Below, piece by piece: positions 44,052 through 58,383 of a DNA stretch of 64,000 nucleotides (positions are counted from its first letter, which is position 1; every line of letters begins with the position of its first letter). The notes beneath the pieces are model-generated. The model ran no database searches. It had not been told where the DNA came from and saw only the letters and a program-made list of their open reading frames with translations. Source of the stretch: Isoetes taiwanensis (taxonomy: Eukaryota > Streptophyta > Lycopodiopsida > Isoetales > Isoetaceae); contig JAJEKV010000020.1 of the NCBI GenBank assembly GCA_021234155.1, positions 1,973,275 to 2,037,274 of the forward strand, given 5' to 3'. The translations under genes and the position numbers were made by a program.

Positions 44052-46190
44052 AATAAAGTGGGCGACTTGTGCGGCCAGATCAAAGCAGGAAGGTGCGCCA
44101 TCGTTTCTCAAGCCAAAGCCACGGATCTGTGGCATCTGTCGAAGTCGAAATTTCTTGGTGTTTTTCAAGCTGCCGAACCCGTCACTATCTGTTTTCTTGA
44201 TGTTTATAGGTGTCAAATGCTATTTGCTGGCTCCTGCCTGGCCTCTGGTGTTGTCGCCATTCCTGCCTGTTTTCTGGAAGCAGCTCCTCCGCCACACATT
44301 CATGAAGCATGCTGGTATAAAAGCCCAGAGTTCCTGCCGCTTTGCTTGCTCTAGATTTGGGCTACTCTGTATATTTGGGTATGGCAACGTGCTTGGTATT
44401 CTGGTGGTCATGTTCCGGTAAGCTTTCTTCCTTTTCTGTTATGAAGCTTAGCTTTCTTCCTTTTCTGTTATGAAGCTTATTCTGCCAATCTGTAAGTTTC
44501 ATTTTTACATGCCATTGCAAGCGCACCACATTTTTGTATTTCATTTTGCAGTGCAATTCTACTGATTTGCTGAGGGTACCTAACCTTGATTTCTAAACTT
44601 TTCCAGGAAGTATTTCCCACAATATAAATTGCCAAGTCATATCATTGCATGAGGACATTTTGGAACTTTCATATAGCACGTCTGGCAAATTGCTCTTCCT
44701 AGGAAGTATGAATATCAAGGATTTCTGGATTTATAAAGAAGTGAAAGAAAAGGTATGCCCTTGCTATAAATGCCATAACTGAAGCACTCTCTGCAGATGC
44801 TACTTATTGTATAAAGGAAGTAGCTTTGACTTAAACATATTAATATAGAGTTGTTTGTTGATTTTGCTTATTGTCTTTGCTGTTGCTTTGACGCTTTTTC
44901 TCTCCAAGAGCTTTTGTTAAAATTCATTCAGGAGTTTGTTTCTTTAATATTTCTTGGGTGGACAAGTGCTCCACATATGTTTTAATTATATCTTTGGGCG
45001 AGGATCCCAGATAGGTGAGATTTACGATCATTCTCCTTGATCTCTCTAAATTCATGGATTACAGTGTAGCATAACATTTATAATCATCTATCTCTTAATT
45101 TTAACTCTGGTCTATTGTAATAGAGGCATAATTCCATCATCAAATGCAGACATTGGATATGGGTTTAAGTGCATCAACATTTGGCATTGTATTTCCTGTT
45201 ATGGGCTTAAGTACATGTGACATTTGTCACTGTATTTCGTAGTCATCTGGAGGCATATCTTGGCACGATATAGTATGATCATGCTTGAAGTTCTTCTTCT
45301 GTGGACTAAGGTGTTAGTCCAATTTAGATATGGCTATAATATGTGCCCAAATGAGTTGTCATGGTCTACATGCAGAGATACTAGTTGACACTTTGGGCAT
45401 AACTTGGCACTTAGGAACCTTTAAAGTTCATATTGCTATACCAAGTCTATTCCCTTGCATTTTTTTAGTTTGCGCATGAGGGTTGTAGAAAATGCTTGAA
45501 TAGTTAATGAGGGTGCCTAAAGCACTTACCAACAGATGTTTCTGCTCAGGCATTTCAGATGTTGAAGAGAGCTAGGTAAATTTGCTGGGAGCATCTTAAC
45601 CTGTTGAAATAAGGTGAAGCGCCTATAAGAATGCGAGATATTTAAGGTATGATATTGACACTTATTCCTCTGCATGGTTCTGCTTGCACTAGATAATCTA
45701 TTCATTTTTTAATTAAGGCATGTGAGGTCTTCATGATTCAAAAGTTTACTCTATTTTGTGGTTGGAAGCCAAAGTTTACTCTTTGCAATGGATATGCATT
45801 AGATGCTCTGTTTTTATTGCAAATGTGTTGATTCTAATGAAGATCTGGTTTCATCTCATATATGTCTCCTGATGAGTTCTTATTTTTGCTCAAGCATTGA
45901 TGTAGTCTAGAAATCTTGGAATCAGAACAAAATAATGTCTTTATGCTTGACTATTTGGTTGGGAAGCATGCTGCCAAGTCTGTGTTTTTCATTTGAGATG
46001 CATCATTGATCTGATGATGAGAATGCATCAAGTAGTAATTAATGTCTTCTTCATATCATGTCACAATGGTTTAATTTAACATTTGCTTAATAATGCATCT
46101 TTACTTACACATGTATAAGAACTTTTGCATCCCCTCTATTATACATACCAGGAAGTGGGGCAGCATATTTTTTATTTCTTGTTGTTGCAG
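44052..46190. other. No gene recognised
   Basis: AT-rich; may contain upstream exons or introns of the P450 relic that I could not recognise. A 29-bp tandem duplication (AGCTTTCTTCCTTTTCTGTT) lies at 44421-44478. Confidence 0.4.
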
Positions 46191-46510
46191 CTCAAGATGC
46201 ATCTACTTCTTTGGTTTGTGTTGGAGCTTTGCTTGAATCACATCCTAAAGTTGTAGACCAAGTTAGAGAAGAACAGAGGCGCCTAAGGCCTGATCCTCTT
46301 GCCTGCATTACTCCTGACCACTTTAGACAAGTGAAATACACAGAAATGGTCTAAAGGCCTTAAGATTTAGACCTTCTGTGCCTTTGGTTCCTTACATTGC
46401 AGGTGTAGATTTTGCACTTACAGACTTCTATACGATTCCTAAAGGCATCACAGTCTTTTCTTCTGTGCTTGAATCATCCTTTCAAGGTTTTAAGGAGCCA
46501 TATTGTTTTT
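46191..46510 (+). pseudogene. CYP710-like cytochrome P450 relic
   Basis: Resembles the C-terminal half of CYP710, the plant sterol C-22 desaturase that makes stigmasterol-type sterols in the ER. After an acceptor-like GTTGCAG, the sequence reads QDASTSLVCVGALLESHPKV (I helix and beyond), VREEQRRLRPDPLACITPD and VKYTEMV. A frameshift near 46353 is followed by LKALRFRPSVPLVPYIAGVD and FYTIPKGITVFSSVLESSFQ. In CYP710 the block before RYRP is EVIR; here it is KALR, so the invariant Glu of the K-helix ExxR motif is lost. No heme-binding Cys region is seen downstream. Frameshift, stops in the first frame and the lost Glu mark a pseudogene fragment. Confidence 0.75.
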
Positions 46511-47356
46511 ATCTAAATAGTTTTTCTGCTGAAGACAAAACACTGGTATTTGCTTGAGTTTTTGTGAGCATTACTCTAACTCTCTGCTTTGTTCTATCAT
46601 TTTGAAGCATTTTTGTTCTATTCTATTCTGAAGCACTTTTGTGCAGGACGATCTGACAGTTGCTTCACTGATCGTTTCTCAGCAGCGATTTGTCTTTCGA
46701 TATATACTCATAGGGCATGAAGAGTGAGATCATGTATTGCTTATTACAAGAAGATTGCACCTAAGGACGAAAGTAAGACATTCAACCTTACCACCATCAA
46801 CAGACTTCCATTTACTTTAAAGGTATGGCACATTTTGATCTTGATTTGGGTTGTGTTCTTGACAGCGAGATAATCATCATCTTGATGGGGTAAATTTCTC
46901 AGGATGTTGTGAATTGCAAAGGTGACAAGTGGACAATAAAATTCAAAAAGGCAGTTTTTGGACGTTTTAAGAAGACTTGGTAAATCCTTGCACATGTTTG
47001 GAGACTCGTGTGTTAAAGAGTTTGAATCATAGGTTCTGATATCTTTGCAAGATTCTATCAAGAAAAACTTAAAATCTTCTAGCCAACTATGTGAGGGAGT
47101 ATAAACCACATGCTACATGGTTGCGTAGATAGACTGAACCTTCTCACTTTTTTGGATGATTTGTATTTTGGATTGATTTGTATTACACGCGATTTACATA
47201 CAGTAAAGTCATGCTATATGCCTATATCCATTGGCAGGCCTGCTCAAAAGTTAAAAAATGGACCATGTAATGCTTTCGATCCTTTGGGTGGCATGTCAAA
47301 ATGTATAGTTGCCATGTTAGAGATAGAACTATAAGGTTGTTTTGAACGGTGCCATG
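46511..47356. other. No gene recognised
   Basis: A minus-strand frame at 46744-47109 has no known motif. Confidence 0.35.
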
Positions 47357-47500
47357 ATATTAAGCATGGACAATGTTGATGATGTAGAAATTTTAAAGTA
47401 CTTAAACTATAGGTGCTTGGCACATCGAATATTAAGCATGGACAATGTTGATGATGTAGAAATTTTAAAGTACTTAAACTATAGGTGCTTGGCACATCGA
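47357..47500 (+). repeat. 72-bp tandem duplication
   Basis: Two copies of a unit starting ATATTAAGCATGGACAATG and ending GGCACATCGA, at 47357 and 47429. Confidence 0.95.
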
Positions 47501-47879
47501 ATCTGTTATACATCCAATTGATGTAAACAAGGCACTTTGGCATTGTGCGTCGTCCTCTTGAATTCGAATCAGATGTGTTGGGATTTTTAAAATGGTCTGG
47601 TATAGGGAATGGAGATTTAGTTCTCTAGAAAGCTTTGAAAGCAATTGTAAAGTCTTTATCTACCCTATCTATTCATCAAATTTGCAATAAGGGAGTTTTT
47701 GGGGCATGATTTGTTGGATTTGGACAAAATTGACACATGTTAAAATAGGAATGCCCGATGGAAAACTAGGGTTGGAATATTGTTGATATTGAAATTAAAC
47801 CAGGAATTAAACCAGGAATAATATTTTAAGCGAATATATATCATAAAACAATTGTCTGAAAATTCGCTTTAGAAACACC

Positions 47880-48042
47880 AAAGTCAGCACGCTTGATAAG
47901 GAGGTCCCATGCCTTTCTTCTTTACAGGGAGTTTAGAAACACCAAAGTCAGCAGGCTTGATAAGGAGGTCCCATGTCTTTCTTCTTTACAGGGAATGCTT
48001 GATAAGGAGGTCCCATGTCTTTCTTCTTTACAGGGAGTTTCA
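47880..48042 (+). repeat. Tandem repeat of GCTTGATAAGGAGGTCCCAT units
   Basis: Three copies at 47891, 47955 and 47997 (spacing 64 and 42 bp), each ending TTCTTCTTTACAGGGA. Confidence 0.95.
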
Positions 48043-48165
48043 AATCTGATAGTATTTAATTTCGCCATGTTGAAATGCTTTGAAATACTTATAGGCCATC
48101 CCCCCAGCTTGGACTTCTTTACACCATTTTCAAATTAACACAAAAATCCCTTATGATAATTTTGG

Positions 48166-48206
48166 AAAAGAGAAATCCAAGGCCGCCGCGATAAATTTCT
48201 TGTATT
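48166..48206 (-). repeat. GC-palindrome repeat, copy B (one arm deleted)
   Basis: Minus strand ATACAAGAAATTTATCGCGG, CGGCCTT, then directly GGATTTCTCTT: the CCGCCGCGAAT arm is missing compared with copy D. Confidence 0.8.
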
Positions 48207-48529
48207 TTTTTAATTGAGTTCAATGGTGCGGGGAAGGGAATGTGAAGTCTGTTTCTGGAAGGCCTGTTGTGTCCACATGCCAGTGGGCGAAATTGGGCAG
48301 CGGTCCAGCGGATGGTGAGGGCCACAATCCCCCGGGGCGCTCCCATGCCGCAGAGGGCATTTAGGCGGAGAGGGCGGCTTCATGCAGCAAATGGGCTTCT
48401 GGCACAAATGGGCGGCTTGATGCGGCTTGAGATGGCGGATGAGCCGACTTGAGATGGCGGCTTAATGATGCGGCCTGATGCGGCAGAGTTTGCTTGTAGC
48501 TTTGCTTGCTTGCTGCTTTGGTTGCTTGT

Positions 48530-48600
48530 AAGATGGCATTAGAAGGGTTCTGGTGAGGCCGACATGGCCCGGAGGTTCGAATCCTCCAGCCCTGGTGTGA
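48530..48600 (+). other. tRNA-like T arm (SINE or tRNA remnant)
   Basis: Perfect T arm GGAGG TTCGAAT CCTCC (48571-48587) with B-box GGTTCGAATCC. No credible D or anticodon arm, so not a working tRNA. Confidence 0.45.
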
Positions 48601-51280
<2,680 letters not shown>

Positions 51281-52200
51281 GATCAGAACGAGTTAAGGTT
51301 TACCAATGCAATAGTGATGAACAAATTTTGGGAACGAAATTTCGTTAAAGGCAACAATATAGGATCCATTAACAAAGCCGCTGTTTTTCCTTCCTCTTGC
51401 TCAATCTTTTGCACTGATTTGCTCGTTCCTGCTTCAAATAATGATCTTTTTCCCTTTGCTCTGCTCTTCTGAGATGCAGAGTTCTGTGTTGGCACCAATT
51501 TAAGAGCTCTGTGCAGGAGCTTCATAAATTTGGCTTCTTATTTCTCCATTTCTAAATCTACTCCGTCAAAGCTTAACCCCTTGCAATATTGATCCAGGTA
51601 TCTACCATGCTAGCGCATTTTGCACCAGGTCGAAAACTCTCTTAGCTAAAGTTACCATGGCTTATAAAGCAGAGGACAAAATCAGGCATCTGTGACCCAA
51701 GGGAGCCATCGCTAGAGGAAATGAAGAGCATCTGACTGCTCATTTCTTCTTCTTCATTCTCTGCTGCAGACCGCCATAGCCAGTTCCGACAACATTCCGC
51801 GCTAAACCTACACCTAGTTATCGGCATTTTTGCACCGGAAGATGCCAAAGCTTTAGGCCGCTCTTTTGCCTGCCTCCTATTTCTCTGCATTTTTTCTATC
51901 CACCGCCATAGCCACTGCCGACCGCCATAGCATCACGCCACAGTTTACCATCAGTGGACGGAGTGGATCCTTCCCAAGAAAAACGTGGCAAAACAACATG
52001 AAAATGGATGGCGGCGCAGAAATATTACGGAGAGACAAAAAAAAAAGAAAAACAACAAACTGCATTATATATGTTTAAATATAGAGGCGCTATAGAAAAG
52101 GGTGTGAATTTTGGTTATGTGATGGGGTTGTACGATGATATTTAGAAGGTGTTGTGAATTTGAATGCTATGTGATAGGGCTATATGATGACATTATTGAT
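51281..52200. other. No gene recognised
   Basis: Short frames only. GACCGCCATAGCC-type words at 51765-51935 echo, in inverse orientation, the array near 32.8 kb. Confidence 0.35.
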
Positions 52201-52205
52201 CCATG

Positions 52206-53349
52206 TTAACTAAAGATTTTCATGATTGAGGAGTTCTCTGCATTGCAAGGTTGTGGCATTATTGAGATGATGAATGATTGGCATATCTGGTACATCATTA
52301 GCAGATATGGCTTGTATAGCGTGAACAAGGAGAAGAGGCAGGAGATTCGTGACTTTATGTAGATGTTGAAGTCGGTGTGGCGTCGACATATTCTGAGCCC
52401 TTCGAGAAATATGAAGGGAAATATGCATGCTTCTAGCATTACTAGTATCTGCATGGTGTTGTGGCTGCTCACGGTCCCTTCTAATATCAACATTGTTGGT
52501 GGGTTCTGGTTGTTGGTTTCTTGTCTCGGGAAGAGGGGTGGAAGGTGGTCTATGTCGTCTTTTTGATAGGTGGTGGATGCGTCTTGAATGTTAGTGGTGT
52601 CGCAAATAGATATTGTGCATATGGTTGTGTTTTGGTTTGTGGAGTATGCACTGCCTGCACGTGATCTGGCCAGGATGTCAGAGATGGTTGCAACGGAGAT
52701 GATACAAAGGCTTGTTGTTAATGTTTTATACTTGCCGACAATCGGATTTTGGTGGATGGGGTGGGAAAGTAGGGTCTCTATCTTTGTTTTTGTCGCTTGA
52801 TCTAGATAGGATTGGTTGAGTTCCATCCAAGAGACTAGGAGATTGTCCAGTAGGCTTCTCTCCTAGGGTCTACAACGATTATTCCCTTCATGCATCATGG
52901 ATATGTATACTGTTGAGATATTTGGGTATAGAATGTTGGGAGCATGAGCACGTCTTGGGTGTATGCAAGAGATGACGTCCATGTTCTTGGCAAATGTTTT
53001 GCACAACTGTTGCAAGTGTAGAACTTGTTTGAGTTGTTCCTCACGTGGTTGTAGAGGAAGGGATTAAATAGGCAATATGATGGGGGATCCTCGCACATAC
53101 TTGGCCATTTCTTCTTTATCCGCCATGGGCCTTTGTGGATGGTTGGCTAGACTTTGAAATAGCTGTGGATGGGGTAATTTTGGGATCATGTGGGTGTGGG
53201 GTTGCCATGAAGCTATCGGACAAAGTATTCACTGAAATACTTATTCTTCCTCTTCGAGATAGAATAAAAGCAAAGAAACATAAGGTGCGATGAGTTGCAC
53301 TCGAAGTCATAAAAGTTTTACTAGAAAATCTATTAGTACGAGTGAACAT
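52206..53349 (-). pseudogene. Unrecognised decayed minus-strand ORFs
   Basis: A 206-codon minus-strand frame (52826-52206) and a 77-codon one (53349-53116) with further open stretches between. Composition is rich in Ser, Thr, His and Asn, and I see no domain. Possible gag or host gene remains; no function can be assigned. Confidence 0.25.
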
Positions 53350-54300
53350 TGAAATTGCTCAAAGGGCTTTTAGCAGAACTTAGGTCTTTAGTTGATTAAT
53401 CTTAACATCCAATATAGGTATTCAATTGTTTTGAAAACAAATGTATATTTAACTATATTGATCACATATTGCAAGTCAACTTTACGTTTGGTGTAGAAAA
53501 ACTAGCAAAAAATGAATCTGTATATTTCTATAACAAATCGATGCAAGATTTGTATATTTTTTTTAACAACCCGATGCAAGAGGTTGAAATTTTGTTCGAT
53601 ATGTCTTGCTACAATGGTGATTGAATTTGCTTCGAATGCTTTGTATCTATTGTGCATTCTAAGTGTAATGGTCCATTCTGCATAGTCCTCCTACCACAAA
53701 ATTATTGAGAGTAAATTATACTTGGAGTTCATCGTAAAGAATTATGGTGGCTTAAGCTCATTTCTATGCTCTATAGTTGATCGATTTGAGAGGAAAAGTG
53801 TATGGTTGACCAATGACCTTTACCTTTATATCTTACAAGAAATTTATCGCGCCGCCGCGAACATTTCTCTTCATCGAGTTGGTGTCATTTCAAGGTGAAA
53901 ATTTTCGATTAAATAACTCGTTGATTAGTCAAGTTAATGCCAGTCTAATAGTAATAGGCAAGAATATTTAAAAACCTAAAATAAGTTTCTTTGAATGGGA
54001 TGTAGTTTTAAAAACTATGACTCTTAAAACGAATATTATCTAGTTCAAGAACTTGATACGAAAGCTCAACCTTCTAGTTGAACACACAAATATGAAAGAA
54101 TAAACAGTCATGTGTTACCCAGTATTGTTCTTCTCAAGCCAAACAAACATAGAAAGCAAAGACTCGTCATAAATGCTATGAATGTTAGGGCTATCACTGA
54201 TTCAACAACCCCTCTAGGGCAACTCTTAATAGTTTAAAATGTTGAAAATTGTCATTCAATCTAGCATTTCAGCATTAGTAACAAACATGATGTTCAAATT
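53350..54300. other. No gene recognised except repeat copy C
   Basis: AT-rich and without a convincing frame. The GC-palindrome repeat lies at 53832-53872. Confidence 0.4.
53832..53872 (+). repeat. GC-palindrome repeat, copy C
   Basis: TACAAGAAATTTATCGCG, CCGCCGCGAACATTTCTCTT. Central loop shorter than in copy D. Confidence 0.9.
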
Positions 54301-54753
54301 ATGGCATTATTCTATAGAAATTTAAAAATACATAATTTGCGCTCCAGTTTTGGCGGAGCAGCCGTTTCCTATTCCGACATCCCTGTTCTAGCCAGAGTTA
54401 TTCTTGCTTGTCGACCATGCTGCCATGGCCAAAAGATTGATAGTCTTTGCAAAAGAGGAGCAGTTATGGCGTCAGCCAGAGTTCCAACTTTCAAAGGAGA
54501 CAAAAGGGTGATTTTTTTTTATGGAAAAGGGATTGACAGGGCTAATGAAGCACTTGACATGCTCAGAAATGATAGAAGAGGAGGTGCGATTTCTAAAACT
54601 TTGGTAAAATTTTGTGATTCTAATTTAAAAGTATGCTACAATAAAGCAGAGTGTGTGGGGGCTTCTAGAAGCTATGTTTTCAAGCTTTTCTTGGATATAA
54701 TGTGTTGCTGTAGAGCTTTTAGTTCCTCTAGTGCCGACTTTAACAGAGTTTAG
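54301..54753 (+). CDS. Hypothetical protein, 150 aa
   Basis: ATG at 54301, open for 150 codons in otherwise AT-rich, stop-dense DNA. The protein has clustered cysteines (ILACRPCCHGQK, then DIMCCC) and a GDKRVIFFYGKG segment but no motif I recognise, no clear signal peptide and no membrane helix. It lies 130 bp before the Copia LTR. It might be a small unknown gene, part of a larger spliced gene, or chance. Confidence 0.25.
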   Translation: MALFYRNLKIHNLRSSFGGAAVSYSDIPVLARVILACRPCCHGQKIDSLCKRGAVMASARVPTFKGDKRVIFFYGKGIDRANEALDMLRNDRRGGAISKTLVKFCDSNLKVCYNKAECVGASRSYVFKLFLDIMCCCRAFSSSSADFNRV

Positions 54754-54882
54754 TCCGATATAAGCTGAGTTTAGGATCTGATATATGTTCTTTTTGCATG
54801 TTTTTGAAAGGTTCTTGAAATTTTTAAGATATATAACATATTAATAATAAGGGAAAATTGTCAAAAATACTGGTGTATTTAG

Positions 54883-55213
54883 TGTTGGAATATAAATATG
54901 CTGACTAAGCATAATGTGCTGGAACAGCAGTGGTTCAACACTTAGCACACAGGTGCTGAGAAGGTGCTGAAATGTACATAAGCCATCACTTTGTCAGCAC
55001 TGAGCACCGACCCTAAATCAGTGCCGTAATTAGTGGACGGTGGTTAAATGGTAGACTACTATTCTTAGTCTCACCGGTTGTATATATTATGCAATGCTCA
55101 GAAGTAGAGATTGTATTTCCTATTGCTTTTCTCAATAGATTTGTTCTTGTCTTCTATTCTATCTCTTGAGTCGATCTTGCGGGGTTTGTGCTGGTTTTGC
55201 ACTAGTTCTATCA
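54883..55213 (+). repeat. 5' LTR of the Copia element
   Basis: 331 bp, starts TGTTGGAATATAAATATG and ends TATCA directly before the PBS TGGTATCAGA (55214). The PBS-like TGGTATCAGA is repeated at 55235. No second LTR seen within the window. Confidence 0.85.
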
Positions 55214-55567
55214 TGGTATCAGATTTTGGTATCATGGTATCAGACGCTTTCTTGAGGGAAGAATAAAGCAAGCTATTAGAGAAGCATCCAAATTGGATTG
55301 GCCATCGTATCCAGAAGTTCTTTGGCTGAGATTTGGTGGTGGAAAATCTCATTTGCAGCATTGGAGAAGATTCTTGCTTTTTGGCCTGGAGGAAGTGTCT
55401 TTAGGAGAGTGATTCAAATTTTCCAGCAAGTTCTGGTGTGAGATTCGAGTTTTCCAAGACCTTTTTGGCGACAAAATTCAAGATTCAACTTTTCTAGTGG
55501 GTGCTTTGTTTGGTGACGAATTTGTTTTCTCAACCATCTTTTTGGCTGCTGAAGGCAGGAGAAATTC

Positions 55568-56065
55568 ATGGATCCATTCAAGTTCTCACAGAATGCAAAG
55601 CTCACTAATAATAATTACCATGCTTGGAAGAAGTTCATAGTGAATTATTTGATATTTAATGACATGGGAGCGGTGTTTGATGAAGACTTTATCAGCACCA
55701 AGTCAGCAGATGCTGGCAAGGTAAACCAGAAAGCTTGTGCTCTTGTCAAAATGTTGGCTGAAGAGACAATTGGTCATGAAATCAACCATTTTACTGAGTT
55801 TAAGGAGATGTGGTCTCATTTGGAGAAGTCTCTTGATAGCAAGGGTATGGCTACTCAAATGCTGATCCAGAACAAAATGAGACATGCCCAATTAGGTGAT
55901 TTCAAATCTGTCACAGTGTACCTTACTCAGATGAAGCAATGGCGCTTGGATTACATGGCTGCTGGTGGAGTGCAGTCTGAAAAACAGCTGATTCAAGATA
56001 TCTTGGTTGGTCTTCCTCCTTCGTATGATATTCGAAGATCAGGTACAAGGAGAAGATTGATATAG
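55568..56065 (+). pseudogene. Copia gag
   Basis: ATG at 55568 opens a gag of the UBN2 type (YHAWKKFIVNYLIFNDMG, then EMWSHLEKSLDSKG, and QILVGLPP-like DILVGLPPSYDI). The frame is lost near 56040; the remainder, including a zinc knuckle at about 56250-56290, is in the pol frame. The knuckle reads RWNCGEKGHYSLNC: the first cysteine of the normal CxxCx4Hx4C is Arg (CGC, one change from TGC), so zinc binding would be impaired. Gag forms the virus-like particle that packages element RNA. Confidence 0.85.
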
Positions 56066-56097
56066 CCAAAGTAACCATTCTACTGCAACAAGAGGAG

Positions 56098-58383
56098 TTG
56101 GTGCAGAAGCAAAGGGATGGGAGAGTAGACCATGCTAATTTTGTGTCTACTTCTCGGGCTGACACCAAGAAGAAGTTTGCTGATACCAAAGACTCTAAGA
56201 AGTCAAAAAATGTAAAGTCTGATGGTAAGAAATCCAAGGAGTTCAAGCGCTGGAATTGTGGTGAAAAGGGTCACTACAGTTTGAATTGTAAGAAGGAGAA
56301 GAAAAGCTCAAAGGGTAGTGATACGAGAAGCACAGCAGTCAACTCTAAGGGAGAGACAAGTGCTGTTGCATATGCCACTTTTGATGCTGAATATCTGAAT
56401 CTTGCAGCAGCGGCCAGCACCCTACAGAAGGACTGGATTTTGGACTCAGGAGCCACGGTTCATCTTACCGGAGATTCAGATGTGTTTTCTGAACTTGAAC
56501 CTCGATCTGGAGGTGATGTGAAGATGGGTGATGGATATTCTCTTCCTATCACAGGAAAGGGGATTGTAGCTTTTCAATTGCATGGACGTGATGTAGTTAG
56601 TAAGGTGAGGAATGTCATGTTTGCTCCCGGATTATTTTCTAATATCATGTCTGCTGCTGAATTTGATAAAGCAGGCCATCACATTGTTCTCAGAAATGGC
56701 AAAGCATATCTGCTTGGCAGGAATCCACTTGAAAGAATTGACTTGAAAAGTCTGCAGTTCATGGCATAGTGGACGCTGCAGAATGGCTTGTATATCTTTG
56801 ATGGTTCAGTTCATAAGACTGAACGTGGTCTTATATGTGCTGATTTGACTGCTGAGCATCTGTGGCATGCTCGTTTTGGTCATGTTGGAGGCACTGCTGT
56901 ACATGCTTTGTACAAGAACAAGATGGTTACAGGTATTCCCTCTCTGAAATGTGTCAAGCTTGAGTGTGCTGCATGCCATCTCGGAAAGCAACCTCAACAG
57001 CCTTTTCCACAGCAGGCTATTCATCGAGCAACTCAACCTCTTAAGCTGATGCATTCTGATTTGTGCTATATGCATGATGTTTTACTAGGTGGAAAGAGGT
57101 ATTTCTTGACCCTGATTGATGATTTCAGTAGGTACACTTGGGTGTATACTTTGCACTGCAAATCTGAGGTGCTTGGCAAGTTCAAGGCCTTCAAAGCAGC
57201 AGTCGAAAAGCAGACAAGGTAAGTAATAAAGAAGTTGAGAAGTGACAATGGAGGTGAATATGTTTCTAATGCCTTTGATGAGTTTCTCATGGAAGAAGGT
57301 ATTGAAAGACAGTTAATCATTCCTTATGCTCATCCACAAAATGGTGTAGCTGAAAGGAGGAATAGATCTTTGCTTGATTTGGCAAGATCTATGATGAGTC
57401 ACAAGCAACTGCCTGAATCTTTTTGGGGAGAGGCAGTAGTGACAATAGCATATTTGGCAAATAGGTCGCCTACTAAGGCAGTCCAGGATGTGACTCCTTA
57501 TGAAGCATTTTGGAGAATGAAACTAGATGTGTCTCATCTGAGGGTGTTTGGATGCTTGGCTTATGCTTCCATACCTGCTGAAAAGCTGAAAAAGTATGGG
57601 AAGTTTCATGACAGGGCTGTCAAAGCCATCTTCATTGGGTATCCAGAAAATCAGAAAGGTTACAAGTTGTATGATCCTTCCAACAAGCAAGTTATTGTAA
57701 GCAGGTCAGTTCAGTTTGTTGAAGATGCTGTGTATGATGGTATATCTTCGAGTGATTCTCCTGCAGTTCACAATGACAGCAGCTTGGATGTTGGAGATCT
57801 AATAGCAGCAGCTGGTAGACCTTTCTCTCCCTCTCTAGTGGTTTCTCCAGTGAACTCACATTTGCCTGAAGTAGTAGCACGGGATGATCCCAATCCCACT
57901 CGCCCTATGGTCCATGAGCAGGTTGGTTTCTTTCTGGGGGAGCCCAGCACACATGAAGGTACTGTAGCACCTCATCCAGCACCTGTTACAACACCTATTG
58001 TAGCACCTGCTATACCTCCTGTTGTTGAACCTAGGAGATCAGCACGTCTCAAGGAGAAACAAATTATTGCAGAACCGGTTGCAGCACCTGTTGTACCTGC
58101 TGTTGAACCTAGGATATCAGCACGTCTGATGGAGAAACATGAGAAGTCTAATGGATCATGTAACCTTGCCTTAATGGCAAAGGTTCAGGATCATGTTGAT
58201 CCACAAACCTTTCATGAAGCGGCTAGTGATCCGCAGTGGCAGCATGCAATGGAAGAAGAATACTCTCAATATGGGAATTGGTTGAACTTCCAGCTGATAA
58301 GCAAGTTATTGGCTGTAAATGGGTGTTTAAAACCAAATTTCATGCTGATAGGACAGTGTCAAAGCACAAAGCTAGACTTGTAG
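56098..58383 (+). pseudogene. Copia pol: protease, integrase, start of RT
   Basis: One frame continues for 760 codons with two in-frame stops, TAG at 56767 and TAA at 57220. Protease: WILDSGATVHLTG (DSG active site). GAG-pre-integrase: HLWHARFGHVGG and CAACHLGK (HHCC zinc finger). Integrase core: HSDLCYM, LRSDNGGEY and GVAERRNRS, giving the D, D, E triad, followed by FGCLAYASIP and IFIGYPENQKGYKLYD typical of Copia. A proline/alanine-rich linker with repeated RRSARL/RISARL follows, then the RT start (DPQWQHAMEEE). After 58300 the reading shifts frame. All catalytic residues seen are intact, so the lesions are nonsense and frameshift only. Confidence 0.93.

Noticed and set aside
43660-44421. 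Overlapping ORFs of 80-216 codons on both strands
   Set aside because: They result from the GC-rich palindromes of the foldback element, which keep several frames open; no protein motif.
47880-48042. CRISPR-like array
   Set aside because: Only three units with uneven spacing in a plant genome; a simple tandem duplication.
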